A stretch of 64,000 bases of DNA from contig OY735212.1 in assembly GCA_963457665.1 (NCBI GenBank), positions 8,267,850 to 8,331,849 of the forward strand, given 5' to 3'. Below are positions 12,410 to 21,918 of the stretch, piece by piece; position 1 is the first letter of the stretch; every line of letters starts with the position of its first letter. The translations under genes were made by a program, and so were the position numbers. Source of the DNA: Thysanoteuthis rhombus. Its lineage: Eukaryota > Mollusca > Cephalopoda > Oegopsida > Thysanoteuthidae. Under the pieces are notes generated by a model. That model was given only the letters and a program-made list of their open reading frames with translations. It ran no database searches and was not told the DNA's origin.

Positions 12410-12960
12410 GTACATAACTTTGCCATTGCCATACTCAATCGAGAAAAAGAATTTTGGATCAGTGCAAAAATTTAATCACTTCTACCTTTTCATCAAAATT
12501 CATTGAGAACTTTTGGAGATATCGTTTTGCAATACTGGAGTGAAAGCATAAACGTATGAAAATAAAAAGAAATAAATATATCTCGATCGATGAAAAAAAA
12601 TCATGGATGCTCCCCAAAATTTAATTACCCCTTTTTTATTGCATAGTCCACTTTTCTACGTAATTCAATTGGAATTCAGTGAGTACCTTTGGAGATATTG
12701 TGCCAACCACAGCCAGACTTACGGAATATAGGCGGAAATACGGAAAGACTGAGGCAATCAAAAACTCACAAACTTGAAAACTTAATCACTTTCCTTTGTG
12801 GATAGACGGACATTGATATACGGAAAGACCGATGCAACTGAATACATATGCCTTTCCAACTCCTAAAATTAATAGGTTCTCTCTAATTGCATAGTCCTTC
12901 CATAAAAACTCTTTGATATCAATTGAGATCTTTTGGAAAATACGTGTGGACGAATAGACA
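12410..12960 (+). repeat. Three diverged tandem modules
   Basis: Three segments, near 12470-12545, 12610-12715 and 12890-12955, share a TTTAATTAC/CACTT start, a CATAGTCC or CTTTTC word, a TTGAGAACTTTTGGAGATAT core and a following tail with a GGACGAATAGACA or CGGAAAGAC word. Spacing is roughly 180-230 bp. The element then runs into (TA)n. Function unknown; no coding frame is shared. Confidence 0.5.
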
Positions 12961-12977
12961 AGAAGACAGACACGACC

Positions 12978-12978
<1 letters not shown>

Positions 12979-13041
<63 letters not shown>
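12979..13041. repeat. (TA)n microsatellite
   Basis: About 60 bp of TA repeats directly after the third 12.4-12.96-kb module. Confidence 0.97.
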
Positions 13042-13042
<1 letters not shown>

Positions 13043-13519
13043 CTTAAAACTTTAAAGGGGTAAATCAGAGGGAGACAGGGGCGAAAGAAAGTAGGGGATG
13101 TTTTTGATATTTCATTCCAGATTTAAGTTTATGGACTGTTTGTGCACCATCACAGGGAGTGTAGGAAAAATTGTCTTTTCAGTCTGCGTCTAATAAACTA
13201 ATATTTTCCCGGAAAAAACGTCACTGATGTTCAGTGTGGGAATAATCGGATGTTTGTATCTTGAAAAGCTTCTGAAACACAATTTAGATTTTAATACGTT
13301 TGGCCCAATGGAAAATCCTGGCGAAAAAACCGTCTATGTGCGAAGATATTTACACCAGGCTCATTTATATTCTAAAATAGTATCTGTAAGCATGAGGGAA
13401 TTATTTACACATGGATTAGCACTTTTATATGAAGAGGTCTTTTACGTATTAACAGTACTTTTAAGTACCTCACGTTTTGACGGTCAGTTTGAAACTACAA
13501 ATTTATCTACTGATTAGAA
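13042..13519 (+). other. Non-coding stretch with an unassigned 96-codon frame
   Basis: The frame from 13227 to 13517 has a mixed, protein-like composition, but no motif was recognised, no convincing splice acceptor or donor was seen around it, and a SINE starts right after it. Could be chance. Confidence 0.25.
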
Positions 13520-13722
13520 TGGAATGAACCTTTTCGCTTTCATAACATACATTTTGGCAGATATGTAAGACTTCAATTTAGCTCAATCGATTAGAGACAC
13601 GACAACCTACCAATTGGTCGTAATTTCAAATCAACGAAGGGGAACGTTAATTTTTACCAGCCTTACTTTGGTAAGGATTTTACTTGTTCTTGTTACGATG
13701 GAAAAACAAAGACAACTCCTGG
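13520..13722 (+). mobile_element. tRNA-derived SINE (family E), copy 2
   Basis: GAATGGAATGAACC and an ACATTTTGGCAGATATGTAA leader match the copy at 16310-16360. A box-A-like TTAGCTCAATCGATTAGAGA and a T-arm-like GGTCGTAATTTCAAATCA follow, then TTGGTAAGGATTTTACTTGT, a TTGTTACGATGG block and a CAACTCCTGGTTTTGACTG end. A LINE fragment abuts its 3' end. Confidence 0.75.
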
Positions 13723-13724
13723 TT

Positions 13725-13968
13725 TTGACTGTTTAATCATCAAACTTTTAACGACCTTTCCCAGGTTACGCCACTCGTCTCTATTGTTGTCTCTATTGTG
13801 GGCGTCACGGAGCCAATACTTTCTGAATTTGTCTAGTTCGTCTCTCCATCTTGTATGCTGCCGGCTTCGGTTGCACATAAGATCTTTAGAGACCCATGTT
13901 ATGAGTTGTGATATTCACCGGTTGTCAACCATTCTTTACCAGCCCAATGCTATTTGAGTTTGGCTAAA
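13725..13968 (-). mobile_element. RTE-like LINE 3' fragment, copy 3
   Basis: On the minus strand: a KLK-encoding start, TGGTTGACAACCGG, GAAGCCGGCAGCATACAAGA, TGGAGAGACGAACTAGACAA, ATTCAGAAAGTATTGGCTCC, GTGACGCCCACAATAGAG and a GGCGTAACCTGGGAAAGGTC end. The GTCCAACGACGG tail is replaced by CGTTAAAAGTTTGATGAT. The last ~240 bp of the element only. Confidence 0.8.
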
Positions 13969-14369
13969 CTCAATTGAAAAAAATAAAAATCTGGACTACT
14001 GAAGCGGTTAAACTGGAGATAGGTAGATGGTTATTGAGAGGACAAGTAGATCGAGAGGACGATTTGCTCACGGTGGAAAGTGCCTATAAATGAGAAATGA
14101 TCACCATTCATGTGCACGCTGGAATTACCAGCTCTGCAAATCAAGTACCCGTTCATCAATGTGGAATGGTTTTGCCAGAAAGAGGACGGTTTGAAAGGTG
14201 TGACGTTTATCTTAAGCCTGTAATCAAACCCGCCACGCGCGAGATTGTTCCAAGACACCGGATAAAAGCTGAGAAGGTGTGGGATCATTGACCATTAGTT
14301 TCCCTGATGAGCATTTAGTCGTTCGTGGGTTTACAGAAATATTACGACAACCCATGTAAACATTACAGC
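13969..14369. other. Non-coding stretch
   Basis: Moderately GC-rich patch at 14090-14280 with overlapping open frames on both strands (64 and 85 codons). No domain recognised and no splice support. Confidence 0.35.
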
Positions 14370-14371
14370 CG

Positions 14372-14640
14372 ATTTGCGTTGGACACACCAATTTTCATAC
14401 AACCACTGAGGTTAAACAATACCAAATCTGGTGAGTACCTAGAAAGGTAACAGTATGTTCTTCATCTGATCATAGCGGTTAAGGAAGGCCGGACCCGATG
14501 AATACCTTGAAGGGTGACCGTGTGGGAATATCAGAGGCCAATCATAGGAATCATGTAAAGAGCCTCCATTAATACCCTCTCCTAAAGAGGAGACCGATCC
14601 CTTCATTACGCTCGAAAACGCATGCCAGAAGCCCCTTTTT
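14372..14640 (+). mobile_element. 5S-rRNA-derived element, copy 1, two 5S-like modules
   Basis: The first module (about 14374-14450) has TTGCGTTGGACACACC, CACTGAGGTTAAACAATACC and GGTGAGTACCTAGAAAGG. The second (about 14465-14538) has GATCATAGCGGTTAAGGAAG, GCCGGACCCGATGAATACCT and a GGGTGACCGTGTGGGAATA block. These parallel the 5S rRNA segment GATCTCGGAAGTTAAGCAAC through GATGGGTGACCGCCTGGGAA, which carries the internal Pol III control regions. A CATGTAAAGAGCCTCCATTA and CTAAAGAGGAGACCG tail follows, shared with the minus-strand copy at 19635-19810. Too diverged to be a working 5S gene. Confidence 0.7.
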
Positions 14641-15065
14641 CTCTAAATCCTCTGACTGACCTGGCTGCGAGCAACACAGAGTGAATGAAAGACCCAATGC
14701 AAACTCAAGTGGTGACAGTTGTTCGAATATAGAAATTTCGTATGACTTTGCGTTGTATAGGAAGATGCTGGATAAGATCTGAAGATAAATGAACTCCAAT
14801 ACCGGATATAATATGTGGCAAATGTAGTAAATACCCATAGTTTTTGGGGCCCTGCACTGAATGTTTGCAAGCTATCAATATCCAACATGTATTGCATTCT
14901 GAAACCTTGGTCTTTATGAAGATCTAATAGGTTTATTTCCATACCTTAGTTGTTCTTTATTTAATCTTCATAGACCTATAAAACGGCATTTTACTATATT
15001 CTATATCCAATGAAAAAAATTAATTACTTTAAGTAAAGACAAAAAGTGTTTTAATATTCATATGC
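14641..15065. other. Non-coding stretch, nothing recognised
   Basis: Two overlapping minus-strand frames of 89 and 99 codons are present without motifs or splice support. Confidence 0.4.
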
Positions 15066-15071
15066 AGTTTT

Positions 15072-15305
15072 GTACAGCTAAACACTGGTTGGACACATTG
15101 TCGCTTGTAAGATCATCGAGGTTAAGCAACATCGATCCGGGTCAATACCTAAATGGATGACCGTCTGAGAATACAATTACATATACCATGAACCGAGCCA
15201 TACTAAATACTTTTTTAAAATGGTGCTCAGTGTCTCTCTACGAAAGAGTAAGATAAAGAAATAGAAGTCACGTCCGATGCTATTCGAAAGGATAGTAATG
15301 ATGTG
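15072..15305 (+). mobile_element. 5S-rRNA-derived element, copy 2
   Basis: TGGTTGGACACATTGTCGCT, AAGATCATCGAGGTTAAGCA, CATCGATCCGGGTCAATACC and TAAATGGATGACCGTCTGAG align in order with the 5S rRNA segment from the GTTGGACACACC-like start to GGTGACCGCCTGGGAATAC. The tail holds TCTCTCTACGAAAGAGTAAG and CGTCCGATGCTATTCGAA; a similar GACGTCCGATGCCAC word occurs at 60190. Confidence 0.7.
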
Positions 15306-15886
15306 AAATAGGAGTCTTTGGGTCGCCTCCGACAACAGTCGACAATATATCATTATTTATTTATTTCTAAACTTTGAGGCCCCTTTATAGCATAAGCTAC
15401 AGGCACTTGTTTAACCCAGTATTATCGAGATCCTCATAAATCTGAGGGGACAGTATCATCAGAGCATGATAAAACAATGTACATGTATATGCCTGAGTGT
15501 GCATGTCATATGACAGCATCTATGTGAATTCAGCTGCAATTGACGTATATGATCAATGCCAAATTGCATGAATATATGGGGGTCTAACAAAACATAAATC
15601 TCTATCAAATGTCACTCTGTACATACTTCTTGGGATTTTGTTTGTTTTAAAATATCACAGTAAATATTTGATATCATGACCTTTGATATATAAACTGCAA
15701 GATGCCATAAGATCCAGAGTGATCCAAATATTAGAAGATTAGATGTGTACTTACTCTTGTACACCTATATAACTACACACATACACATATACATTTGTAT
15801 ATAAGCGTTCATAGAAAAATATCTAAATTTGATTTATGTGGATTTGACAGTGAACAATCTTTTCACACACAAGCCCACGCCTGTGC

Positions 15887-15887
<1 letters not shown>
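15306..15887. other. Non-coding stretch, nothing recognised
   Basis: AT-rich sequence without a recognised repeat or coding frame. Confidence 0.45.

Positions 15888-15956
<69 letters not shown>
15888..15956. repeat. (TA)n microsatellite
   Basis: About 68 bp of TA repeats. Confidence 0.97.
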
Positions 15957-15960
<4 letters not shown>

Positions 15961-16179
15961 TTAGGTTAGAAGAATTCTTTGTAAGTCTGTGTCTGTTATT
16001 AATACACCAGAAGCAATCGTGTCCTAAGTATAATTCCCCTAATTAATGTCTTCATCAATTATGAGAGTAAAGGAACAGAAATAAGACCAGATGTACACGC
16101 TTTATAGATTATGTGTTCGAGGTTTTACATACGTTAAAGTGGACAGAGAATAAAAGAGGAATGGATAACACTCCCAGTT

Positions 16180-16532
16180 GCTGCAGGGTCAAACTCAACT
16201 CCTACTCGTGCTACCTCGACTGAAGATGATTACAACAACTTTTGTAGGGCACGTATAATAAATAAATTTTAAATGAAAATTTGGGGTGGGTATGAATATA
16301 TTTGTTCATCAGAATGAAATGAACCCTGGCGTATTTCTAGCGCACATTTTAGAAGATATGTAAGGCTTGTTGATGTAGCTCAGTCGGTAAGAGATACAAC
16401 TCACGATCATTTGGTTGGGGAATGTTAATTTTTTTGACTCCTCTAAATTTTCAGAGGATTGTTCTTGGCGCTCCCATTGTTCTCATCCTGATAGAAAAAT
16501 AATGTCAACTCCAGGTTTGGCCTGGAGTTAGA
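16180..16532 (+). mobile_element. tRNA-derived SINE (family E), copy 3, near full length
   Basis: Contains the head GTTGCTGCAGGGTCAAACTC, an ACTGAAGATGATTACAACAA block, a TAATAAATAAATTT linker, the CACATTTTAGAAGATATGTA leader, a box-A-like GTAGCTCAGTCGGTAAGAGA, a shortened T-arm region (ATCATTTGGTTGGGGAATGT), CTCTAAATTTTCAGAGGATT and the TCAACTCCAGGTTTGGCCTG end. Compared with the copy at 38455, the TTTCAAATC word is deleted, so its promoter-like B box is gone. Confidence 0.75.
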
Positions 16533-16840
16533 CAAAAAGAAATTCTAAATAACAATGGTGGTGATCAGGTTGAAGGCAAAAAGACGAATGAAAAATCAGG
16601 ATTGAAAAAGTTAATAAACCTTCAACGAAACAAAACAAAGACCGGGAAAGATGAACAAGCTAGAAATTCAGATTCATTGATGTATCAGCTAGGGCTGGTA
16701 TTATACTCGAGTGTAAAAATTATGATAGATCACTGATATTTAGCTACAAAGAGTAGTGGGTCACGTTATACTTGATATCACGTTGTACTCAAGTAAATAC
16801 GGTATTTTTGCGCGAAGATCTAGTAAGAGATGTTACTTTC
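16533..16840. other. Non-coding stretch
   Basis: Contains two ACTCGAGTGTAAA / ACTCAAGTAAAT-type words around 16706 and 16787 in a TATACTTGATATCACG context. Not otherwise recognised. Confidence 0.3.
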
Positions 16841-16844
16841 TTTC

Positions 16845-16932
16845 CAGTACATCGGTTAGTCAGTTCCAGCAATCGGTACTGGAGATGCTAGTGCATCTAA
16901 AAAGACCCGTTTCGACTTTGAAACACTACGCG
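16845..16932 (+). repeat. Short dispersed repeat (family C)
   Basis: A GTACATCGGTTAGTCAGTTC word, AATCGGTACTGGAGATGCTA and GTGCATCTAAAAAG match the segments at 60015-60100 and 61350-61415 in the same order. Purine-rich sequence follows in the 16.8 and 60.0 kb copies. Confidence 0.55.
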
Positions 16933-17029
16933 CTATCTCTCGTTATTTCAGGCTGAGCAAGTGAGGGATTTGACATTACTATAGTTGATTGGGCGAGATG
17001 TACGAAAATAAATTATCTGTTGGTGAAAG

Positions 17030-17150
17030 AAAGGAATAAAGGAGCAAAAAAAAAAAAAGAAAAAAAAGAGAAACCGTAAAGAAATAGAAAAAGAAGTAAT
17101 CAAGGAAAGAGTTTCGGTGAAAAAAAAAAAGAGAGAAGAAAGAGTGAGAT
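17030..17150. repeat. Purine-rich tract
   Basis: Impure A/G-rich sequence with several A runs of 9-12. Another purine-rich block lies at 17340-17530. Confidence 0.7.
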
Positions 17151-17589
17151 AATGAATTAGATGCAAAAGGAAATTGATGGCGTCAGAAGCCCGAAAGTCA
17201 TACAACAGATGAGCGGGTTCTCTCCCTTGCAAAGAAAAGGGAGGCAGATCGAGCTCCAAATTGCTAAATCAGCGAATTGTGTTTCGTCATGTCAGTGAGT
17301 CCGCGACCGGTAGTCGGCAATAACCGACACTCGCGTATCTGAAGAGAGTTCAAGGGTGGTAGGCGGAGGAGAGATGGAAGTGCATAAACGGAGGTGGAGT
17401 TAGAGAAAGAAAGGGCATGGAAAGTGAAGAATAGTGGTAAAAAGGGGAGAGGTAGACTAAACAAATAAGGAGAAAGAGAGACAGACAGCGACAGAAACAG
17501 AGACAGAGAGAGAAAGAGGGGGGAGAGGGGACAGTGCTGGGGTTTCACCAACAGAAAAGTGATAGAGTAGAAAATAAGCCTACCGGCTG

Positions 17590-17882
17590 CATTGTCAATC
17601 TCCACTCCTATTTCTATTCCGACCGAAGATGATTACTGAAACTTTTGTATAGAATATGAATGATATAAATAAATTTGTAAAAAAAATTCTGTTCAGTCGG
17701 TAAGAGAGCAGGCTGGCAATCACTTGGTCATCATTTCAAATCAAGTAAGCGAAGGTTCATATTCCGGTTTGGTTCAAGGTTAATGGTTAAAGAGACCGTG
17801 AAGAGTGAACTCCCTTAAATATGCTAAGGATTGTTCTAGGTACGGGGAGAAAATGAAATCAACTTCAACCAGGACCGGATTT
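17590..17882 (+). mobile_element. tRNA-derived SINE (family E), copy 4
   Basis: Head CAATCTCCACTCCTATTTCT, GACCGAAGATGATTACTGAA, a TGTATAGAATATGAATGATA block, AAATAAATTTG, then a box-A-like CTGTTCAGTCGGTAAGAGAG and T-arm-like GGTCATCATTTCAAATCAAG. The TATTCCGGTTTGGTTCAAGG word and an AAATCAACTTCAACCAGGAC end complete the order. A (GACA)n tract adjoins the 3' end. Confidence 0.75.
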
Positions 17883-17884
17883 TT

Positions 17885-17887
17885 GAC

Positions 17888-17918
<31 letters not shown>

Positions 17919-17985
17919 CAGACACAGAGACAGAGATGATGATGATGATGATTATGATGATGATGATGATGATGATGAAACAAAA
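17885..17985. repeat. (GACA)n-(GAT)n compound microsatellite
   Basis: About ten GACA/GACG units followed by a GAT run from 17935. The GAT run could be a LINE tail remnant, but no LINE sequence precedes it. Confidence 0.9.
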
Positions 17986-18094
17986 CAGAGAGATTTAGAG
18001 AATAGAAGAGAAAAATCAAGTTAATTTTAATGAGGATTAATTCTTAGTTGCTTTCAGCGTTACTGAGGTGCAGAAAGATTGAAGGAATCGTCAC

Positions 18095-18245
18095 AGGAAA
18101 CCGTCTATCTGATCTCCAGCTAATTACATCACCAGGTATACCTAATCGGTCACCCATCTGGTTGATGACCTAGCTCGACGCTGCCTAACTCTGACGAGAA
18201 CCGGTGTATCCAACGCAATTTGGTTGTATGATATTTTGTAAGGAT
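18095..18245 (-). mobile_element. 5S-rRNA-derived element, copy 3
   Basis: On the minus strand from about 18245: AACCAAATTGCGTTGGATAC, ACCGGTTCTCGTCAGAGTTA, GGCAGCGTCGAGCTAGGTCA and CAGATGGGTGACCGATTAGG. This is the same order as 5S rRNA and the other copies here, including the shared GCGTTGGAYACACC start. Confidence 0.7.
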
Positions 18246-19130
18246 GACAGGGAACTAAATAATCGACTACATGTATGGAAGAAAGGAAGGAAAAAAAAAA
18301 GAAAGAAAGAAAGGGATTAAAAGAAAGAAAGAAAGGGAATGAAAGAAAGAAGTGACAAAAAAGAAGAAAGCGATGAAAGGCACACGAAAAATGTCAATCA
18401 AACGAGAGCAAATTGATGCCGTACTCAGAATGGTGAAGGAAGGGTCAAAACCAGGAGAGGATGCTCGCCCCTTATAAAAGACGAAAATGACAGCAAATCA
18501 CACGGTGCGGCAGAGAAGGCGTGGGTGCCGGATACCGAATGAGGGCGAGTAATTGGCAATAGCTGCCAAAAATGGAGAGGGCGTCTTTCAGAAGTTCAAT
18601 CTATCATTCTTGCCTGCAAGGCATTCATAATTGTCATCTGAGTAGCCATTATGTTGATGCCTTAGCCATGTGCTCTCGGCTCCATACGAAGCCAGTAAAA
18701 GCATTTGTGAAACGGGATCGGTCACTTTGGGTATCAGAAGAATGTGCAGGCGTCATTGACACTGCAATACATCCTGAGGAAAAAAAGAAGACTTTACCAC
18801 CAAAACAATGAATGAAGAAAATGGGACTTGGGGTATTAACTGGAGTACAATGCAATCTCGAATACATTGCGACCCCTACATTTTCTTTTGCATATGCTAT
18901 CATTTTCGAATTCGATTGTAATGCTACCTCCCAATTTCGACTTTGATTTTTTCGTATTAAATTTCTTGCTTTGTACACGGGTATGTAACGTTATTTAGAC
19001 GTTGATATTTACTAAGCTTGGCTTTTTGAAACACAATATCTCAAAAGTGAGGTGGCGAGTGAGGCTCAAGTTCACTACAATAGTAATGATCAGAAGGATC
19101 ACTTGGTTAAGTACGTGACCCTCATTCAGT
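18246..19130. other. Non-coding stretch with several short frames
   Basis: A (GAAA)n patch lies at 18280-18350. A 34-codon frame (18376-18477) reads MKGTRKMSIKREQIDAVLRM and then VKEGSKPGEDARPL. Further open frames on both strands cover 18572-18978. None has a recognised domain or good splice sites. The 18400-18800 part is less AT-rich than its surroundings, so a decayed gene or element is possible. Confidence 0.35.
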
Positions 19131-19139
19131 TATCTAACT

Positions 19140-19545
19140 ACAAATGAAGATATCTGCATCTATTTGCAATGATTACTCGACACCTGGCAGTTGTGCGAAC
19201 TTGAAATTCGACATATATATAAGTCAGCTCACAAGGCAGTGAATTGTCGAGTTGAAGTTATTTGGATTAGCGGTTCCCGAGAAATCTATTTGCAATGAAT
19301 GCAAAATTATAGATTACAAATCTTTTATCTAAAATTATAAATGTAAATTTAATTATTAACTAAATGAATTGGTAATCTTGAAGAGAAGTAAACAAAATGC
19401 TTCAAAGACTTAGTTTCGTACAACGAACGGAAAATCATTTCACATGACTCTCGTGGCAGTCCGCTCCATACACAGTCAAGTCTGGTCCCCTACAAACACA
19501 CACATTTGGAAGAGGCACAGTCCAAACTTTAGGAAATTAAGAAAG
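19140..19545 (+). repeat. Family B dispersed repeat, copy 1
   Basis: Shares with 51955-52320, in order: CTCGACACCTGGCAG / TTGACACTTGCCAG, GTCAGCTCACAAGGCAGTGA, TTGTCGAGTTGAAGTTATTT, GGATTAGCGGTTCCCGAGAA, a TGAATTGGTAATCTTG block, GAGAAGTAAACAAAATGCTT, TTCGTACAACGAACGGAAAA and ATGACTCTCGTGGCAG. No ORF is shared. Class unknown. Confidence 0.7.
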
Positions 19546-19634
19546 TTTTTAAATAGGAATCTCTATGTATTGTCTTTGTGACAATCTCCTTGGTTTCATC
19601 GATTGGTTAATTTCTTTTCGCTTGTTCGGTTTAC

Positions 19635-19812
19635 GTTGTAGAGTATCGTGTAGAGAACGGTCTCCTCCTTAGAAGGATCAACGGGATCGCTACCGGATGC
19701 TCTTTACATTGCCCTATTTTGCTTTCAGCACCCGTCATTCCCTAGACAATGATCCCTCTAGGTACTGACCAGGATCAAAGTTGCTTGACTTCGGTGACCG
19801 TACGGTGTGTCA
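19635..19812 (-). mobile_element. 5S-rRNA-derived element, copy 4
   Basis: On the minus strand: GACACACCGTACGGTCACCG, AAGTCAAGCAACTTTGATCC, TGGTCAGTACCTAGAGGGAT, TGTCTAGGGAATGACGGGTG, then a tail CAATGTAAAGAGCATCCGGT and CTAAGGAGGAGACCGTTCTC shared with copy 1. The shared non-5S tail shows that these are copies of one mobile family rather than separate 5S pseudogenes. Confidence 0.75.
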
Positions 19813-19892
19813 AAATGGGGATTGCAGCTAACAATTTCTGAATACTGATTCTAAAACCTTTCACAACCAGAACTCTTTGTTATGTTCATTTG

Positions 19893-20107
19893 ATAACAGA
19901 CATTGGAAGACGGACCCAGTTAGTGATTCAGTCAAAACTGCTACATGACTCATGAATTTTGGCAGCATGCCATGTTGAAGGTGATCAATTGAAAATATTA
20001 GAAAAAAAAGTGTTATCGGTGGACATATTACTTCTCTTGCCTTTTGTTGCTTCACTGAGTCCTAATTTAAGAAAACAAAACAACAACAGTGAATGCTGCC
20101 AGACAAA
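19893..20107 (+). repeat. Family A repeat, copy 3, left part (split by a LINE)
   Basis: GTGATTCAGTCAAAACTGCT, a GGCAGCATGCCATGTTGAAG block, GTGATCAATTGAAAATATTA, TTACTTCTCTTGCCTTTTGT and a GTGAATGCTGCCAGACAAAA block end exactly where the reversed LINE begins. The continuation is at 20497. Confidence 0.8.
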
Positions 20108-20109
20108 AA

Positions 20110-20496
20110 CTCATCATCATCATCATCATCATCACAATGATTCACGACACTTCTCTATCATGGGCGTCACGAGGCCAATATTTTCGGAACAAGTCTAGTT
20201 CGTCTCTTCATCTTGTAGTCTGTCGACCTTGGTTGCGCACGTGATCTTTGGGGATTCATGTCGTGAGTCGTGATGTCCATTGGTTGTCGGCCATTCTTAC
20301 TAGATGACCAGCCCATTTCCATTTGAGTTTCCTAATTGTTTCTGTGATGTCTCGGACAACTTTTATCTCCCTGATATAGTGTGCTGTCTTGTGATCTTTC
20401 CACGAGAGGTTGAGTATGATTATTTCATCTGCATATTGCATGCTTCTCAGTTTGCACAGCATTCTCTAGTTAGGTTTTATGTTTCAGCCCTAACTG
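20110..20496 (-). mobile_element. RTE-like LINE, 5'-truncated, copy 4, inserted in family A
   Basis: The (ATC)n at 20114-20136 is the complement of the LINE's (GAT)n tail. On the minus strand the preceding sequence encodes CKLRSMQYADEIIILNLSWK, DHKTAHYIREIKVVRDITET and IRKLKWKWAGHLVRMADNQW before a TSRLTT end, a good match to the C-terminal region after the reverse transcriptase of RTE-like elements. This is the longest uninterrupted frame of any copy here (20462 to 20256, 68 codons). It lacks the ~60 bp between GGACG and the GAT tail. Confidence 0.85.
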
Positions 20497-20750
20497 ATCA
20501 ATTTAGCATAAAATTGCATTGGAATTTATTCCCCAACTGAATTTTAGGGTTGCATTTTTAAAGAAACAAAAATAGTCTCTTCCTTGATAGAACATGGAAT
20601 AAGTGCTTATATCTACAGTCCTCCCCCACCAGACCCAGTGGTGTGGCCTGTGCACGCAACACAACATAAATATAGCCAGCCAGACCCACTGAAAAACTGG
20701 GGAAAAAAAACTATGTTGATATTTTGTTCGTCGATGCCGACGATTTGATT
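20497..20750 (+). repeat. Family A repeat, copy 3, right part
   Basis: Resumes with TGATCAATTTAGCATAAAAT, then CCAGACCCAGTGGTGTGGCC, TATAGCCAGCCAGACCCACT, AAAAACTGGGG and CTATGTTGATATTTTGTTCG. Together with 19893-20107 it forms one full A copy. Confidence 0.8.
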
Positions 20751-21392
20751 GTTTTTTTTCTACAAATCGTTCACGTAGAATGGAAGGAAAGGACTTTTAC
20801 GTGTCTATCAGAAATGTCTGCAATTTTTTTTATCCTCATATTTTTTCAGATTGAAAAATAAAAGCTGTATATTAGACAAAGAAAATCTATATTTAAAAGA
20901 CAAATACGTGACTCTTGTCATTAAATGAGTGACCAATGGAAAAAAACAAACATGTGTAATACGTGTTTTTTTTATAATCTGTAAATCTATGCCTCAAATC
21001 CGTTAACCATCCTTGGTTTATTGCTATTTAAGCTGTTGTTTAAAAAAATGGACTTTTTAAAGAGAAAAGAAACTTGGAGACGCATTTCAGCTTGGTGCAT
21101 ATACATTTTTACGATCATGTTACAGTGGATAGTTTTATTTCCTTAGTTATTTTAGCCTCTTGAAGTATCTCCCCGACCCATTGTGAACACTTCTTTTCTC
21201 TTCCCTTTTTTCGTCAGCCCTCTCGGTCACATCGTATCCCCCCTTACTGGCATTCAGAAGAAGGAGGCGAAATAAGAAGGAGGGAGGGATATGAGAGTAT
21301 ATGTTTGTAATTAAAGGGATCAGGTATACCTTTGACAATCTGCCTTTGTTTTTCTTCAGTGAAACCGAAATGACACAGCATATACTTAAGAC
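20751..21392. other. Non-coding stretch, nothing recognised
   Basis: AT-rich; purine/pyrimidine-rich around 21180-21300. No repeat family match was noticed. Confidence 0.45.
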
Positions 21393-21394
21393 AA

Positions 21395-21918
21395 CAAATC
21401 ACCATGAAATCTTCGAAAGAAAAAGAAATCAAGCGAAGAATCACCCCAGGATAGCAAGCCTTTGGCAGAGCAAGCTCAACCTTCAAAAACAAAAAGATCC
21501 CATTAGTTCTTAAAAGAAGGGCATACAACAAATTCATCCTCCCGATGGTCACCTATGGAGTTGGAACATGGAATATGACGAAGAGACTGACCTGAAAGAA
21601 TCATACCCAATCTGACATAGAGAAACCACAAAATAGCACAATATATCAGGTAGATAACGGGTATTCGAGACATCTTAGGGTCCATTAGAAAACTCAAATG
21701 GCAATGGGCCAGCCGTATTGCAGGAATAGCAGAAAACCTACGGACTTCACGACTCACAACATTGATCCCCAAAGATTACATGCGTAACCAGGGCCGGCGA
21801 AATGTAAGATGGCGTAACTAAATAGACAATTTCAGAAAGTATTGGTTCTGCAACACCAACGAAAGAGAAGTGTGGCGAATCTTGGGGAAGGTCCATGTCC
21901 AATGACGGACAAATGATT
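21395..21918 (+). mobile_element. RTE-like LINE, 5'-truncated, copy 5
   Basis: Starts ACCATGAAATCTTCGAAAGA (the same MKSSKEEIK/KPSKEEIKQ region as copy 1), then AATCACCCCAGGATAGCAAG, CATCCTCCCGATGGTCACCT, ATGGAGTTGGAACATGGAAT, AACTCAAATGGCAATGGGCC, CAACATTGATCCCCAAAGAT and GGGGAAGGTCCATGTCCAAT with tail GACGGACAAATGATTATGA. Stops in all frames. It lies opposite in strand to copy 4, 900 bp away. Confidence 0.8.

Noticed and set aside
14372-14538. A functional 5S rRNA gene
   Set aside because: Too diverged, modules incomplete, and the tail is shared with another scattered copy, so it is a mobile derivative.
20110-20140. (ATC)n, (GAT)n and (CAT)n runs as a CRISPR-like or regulatory array
   Set aside because: They are the short tandem tails of RTE-like LINE insertions, found at the expected end of each copy.
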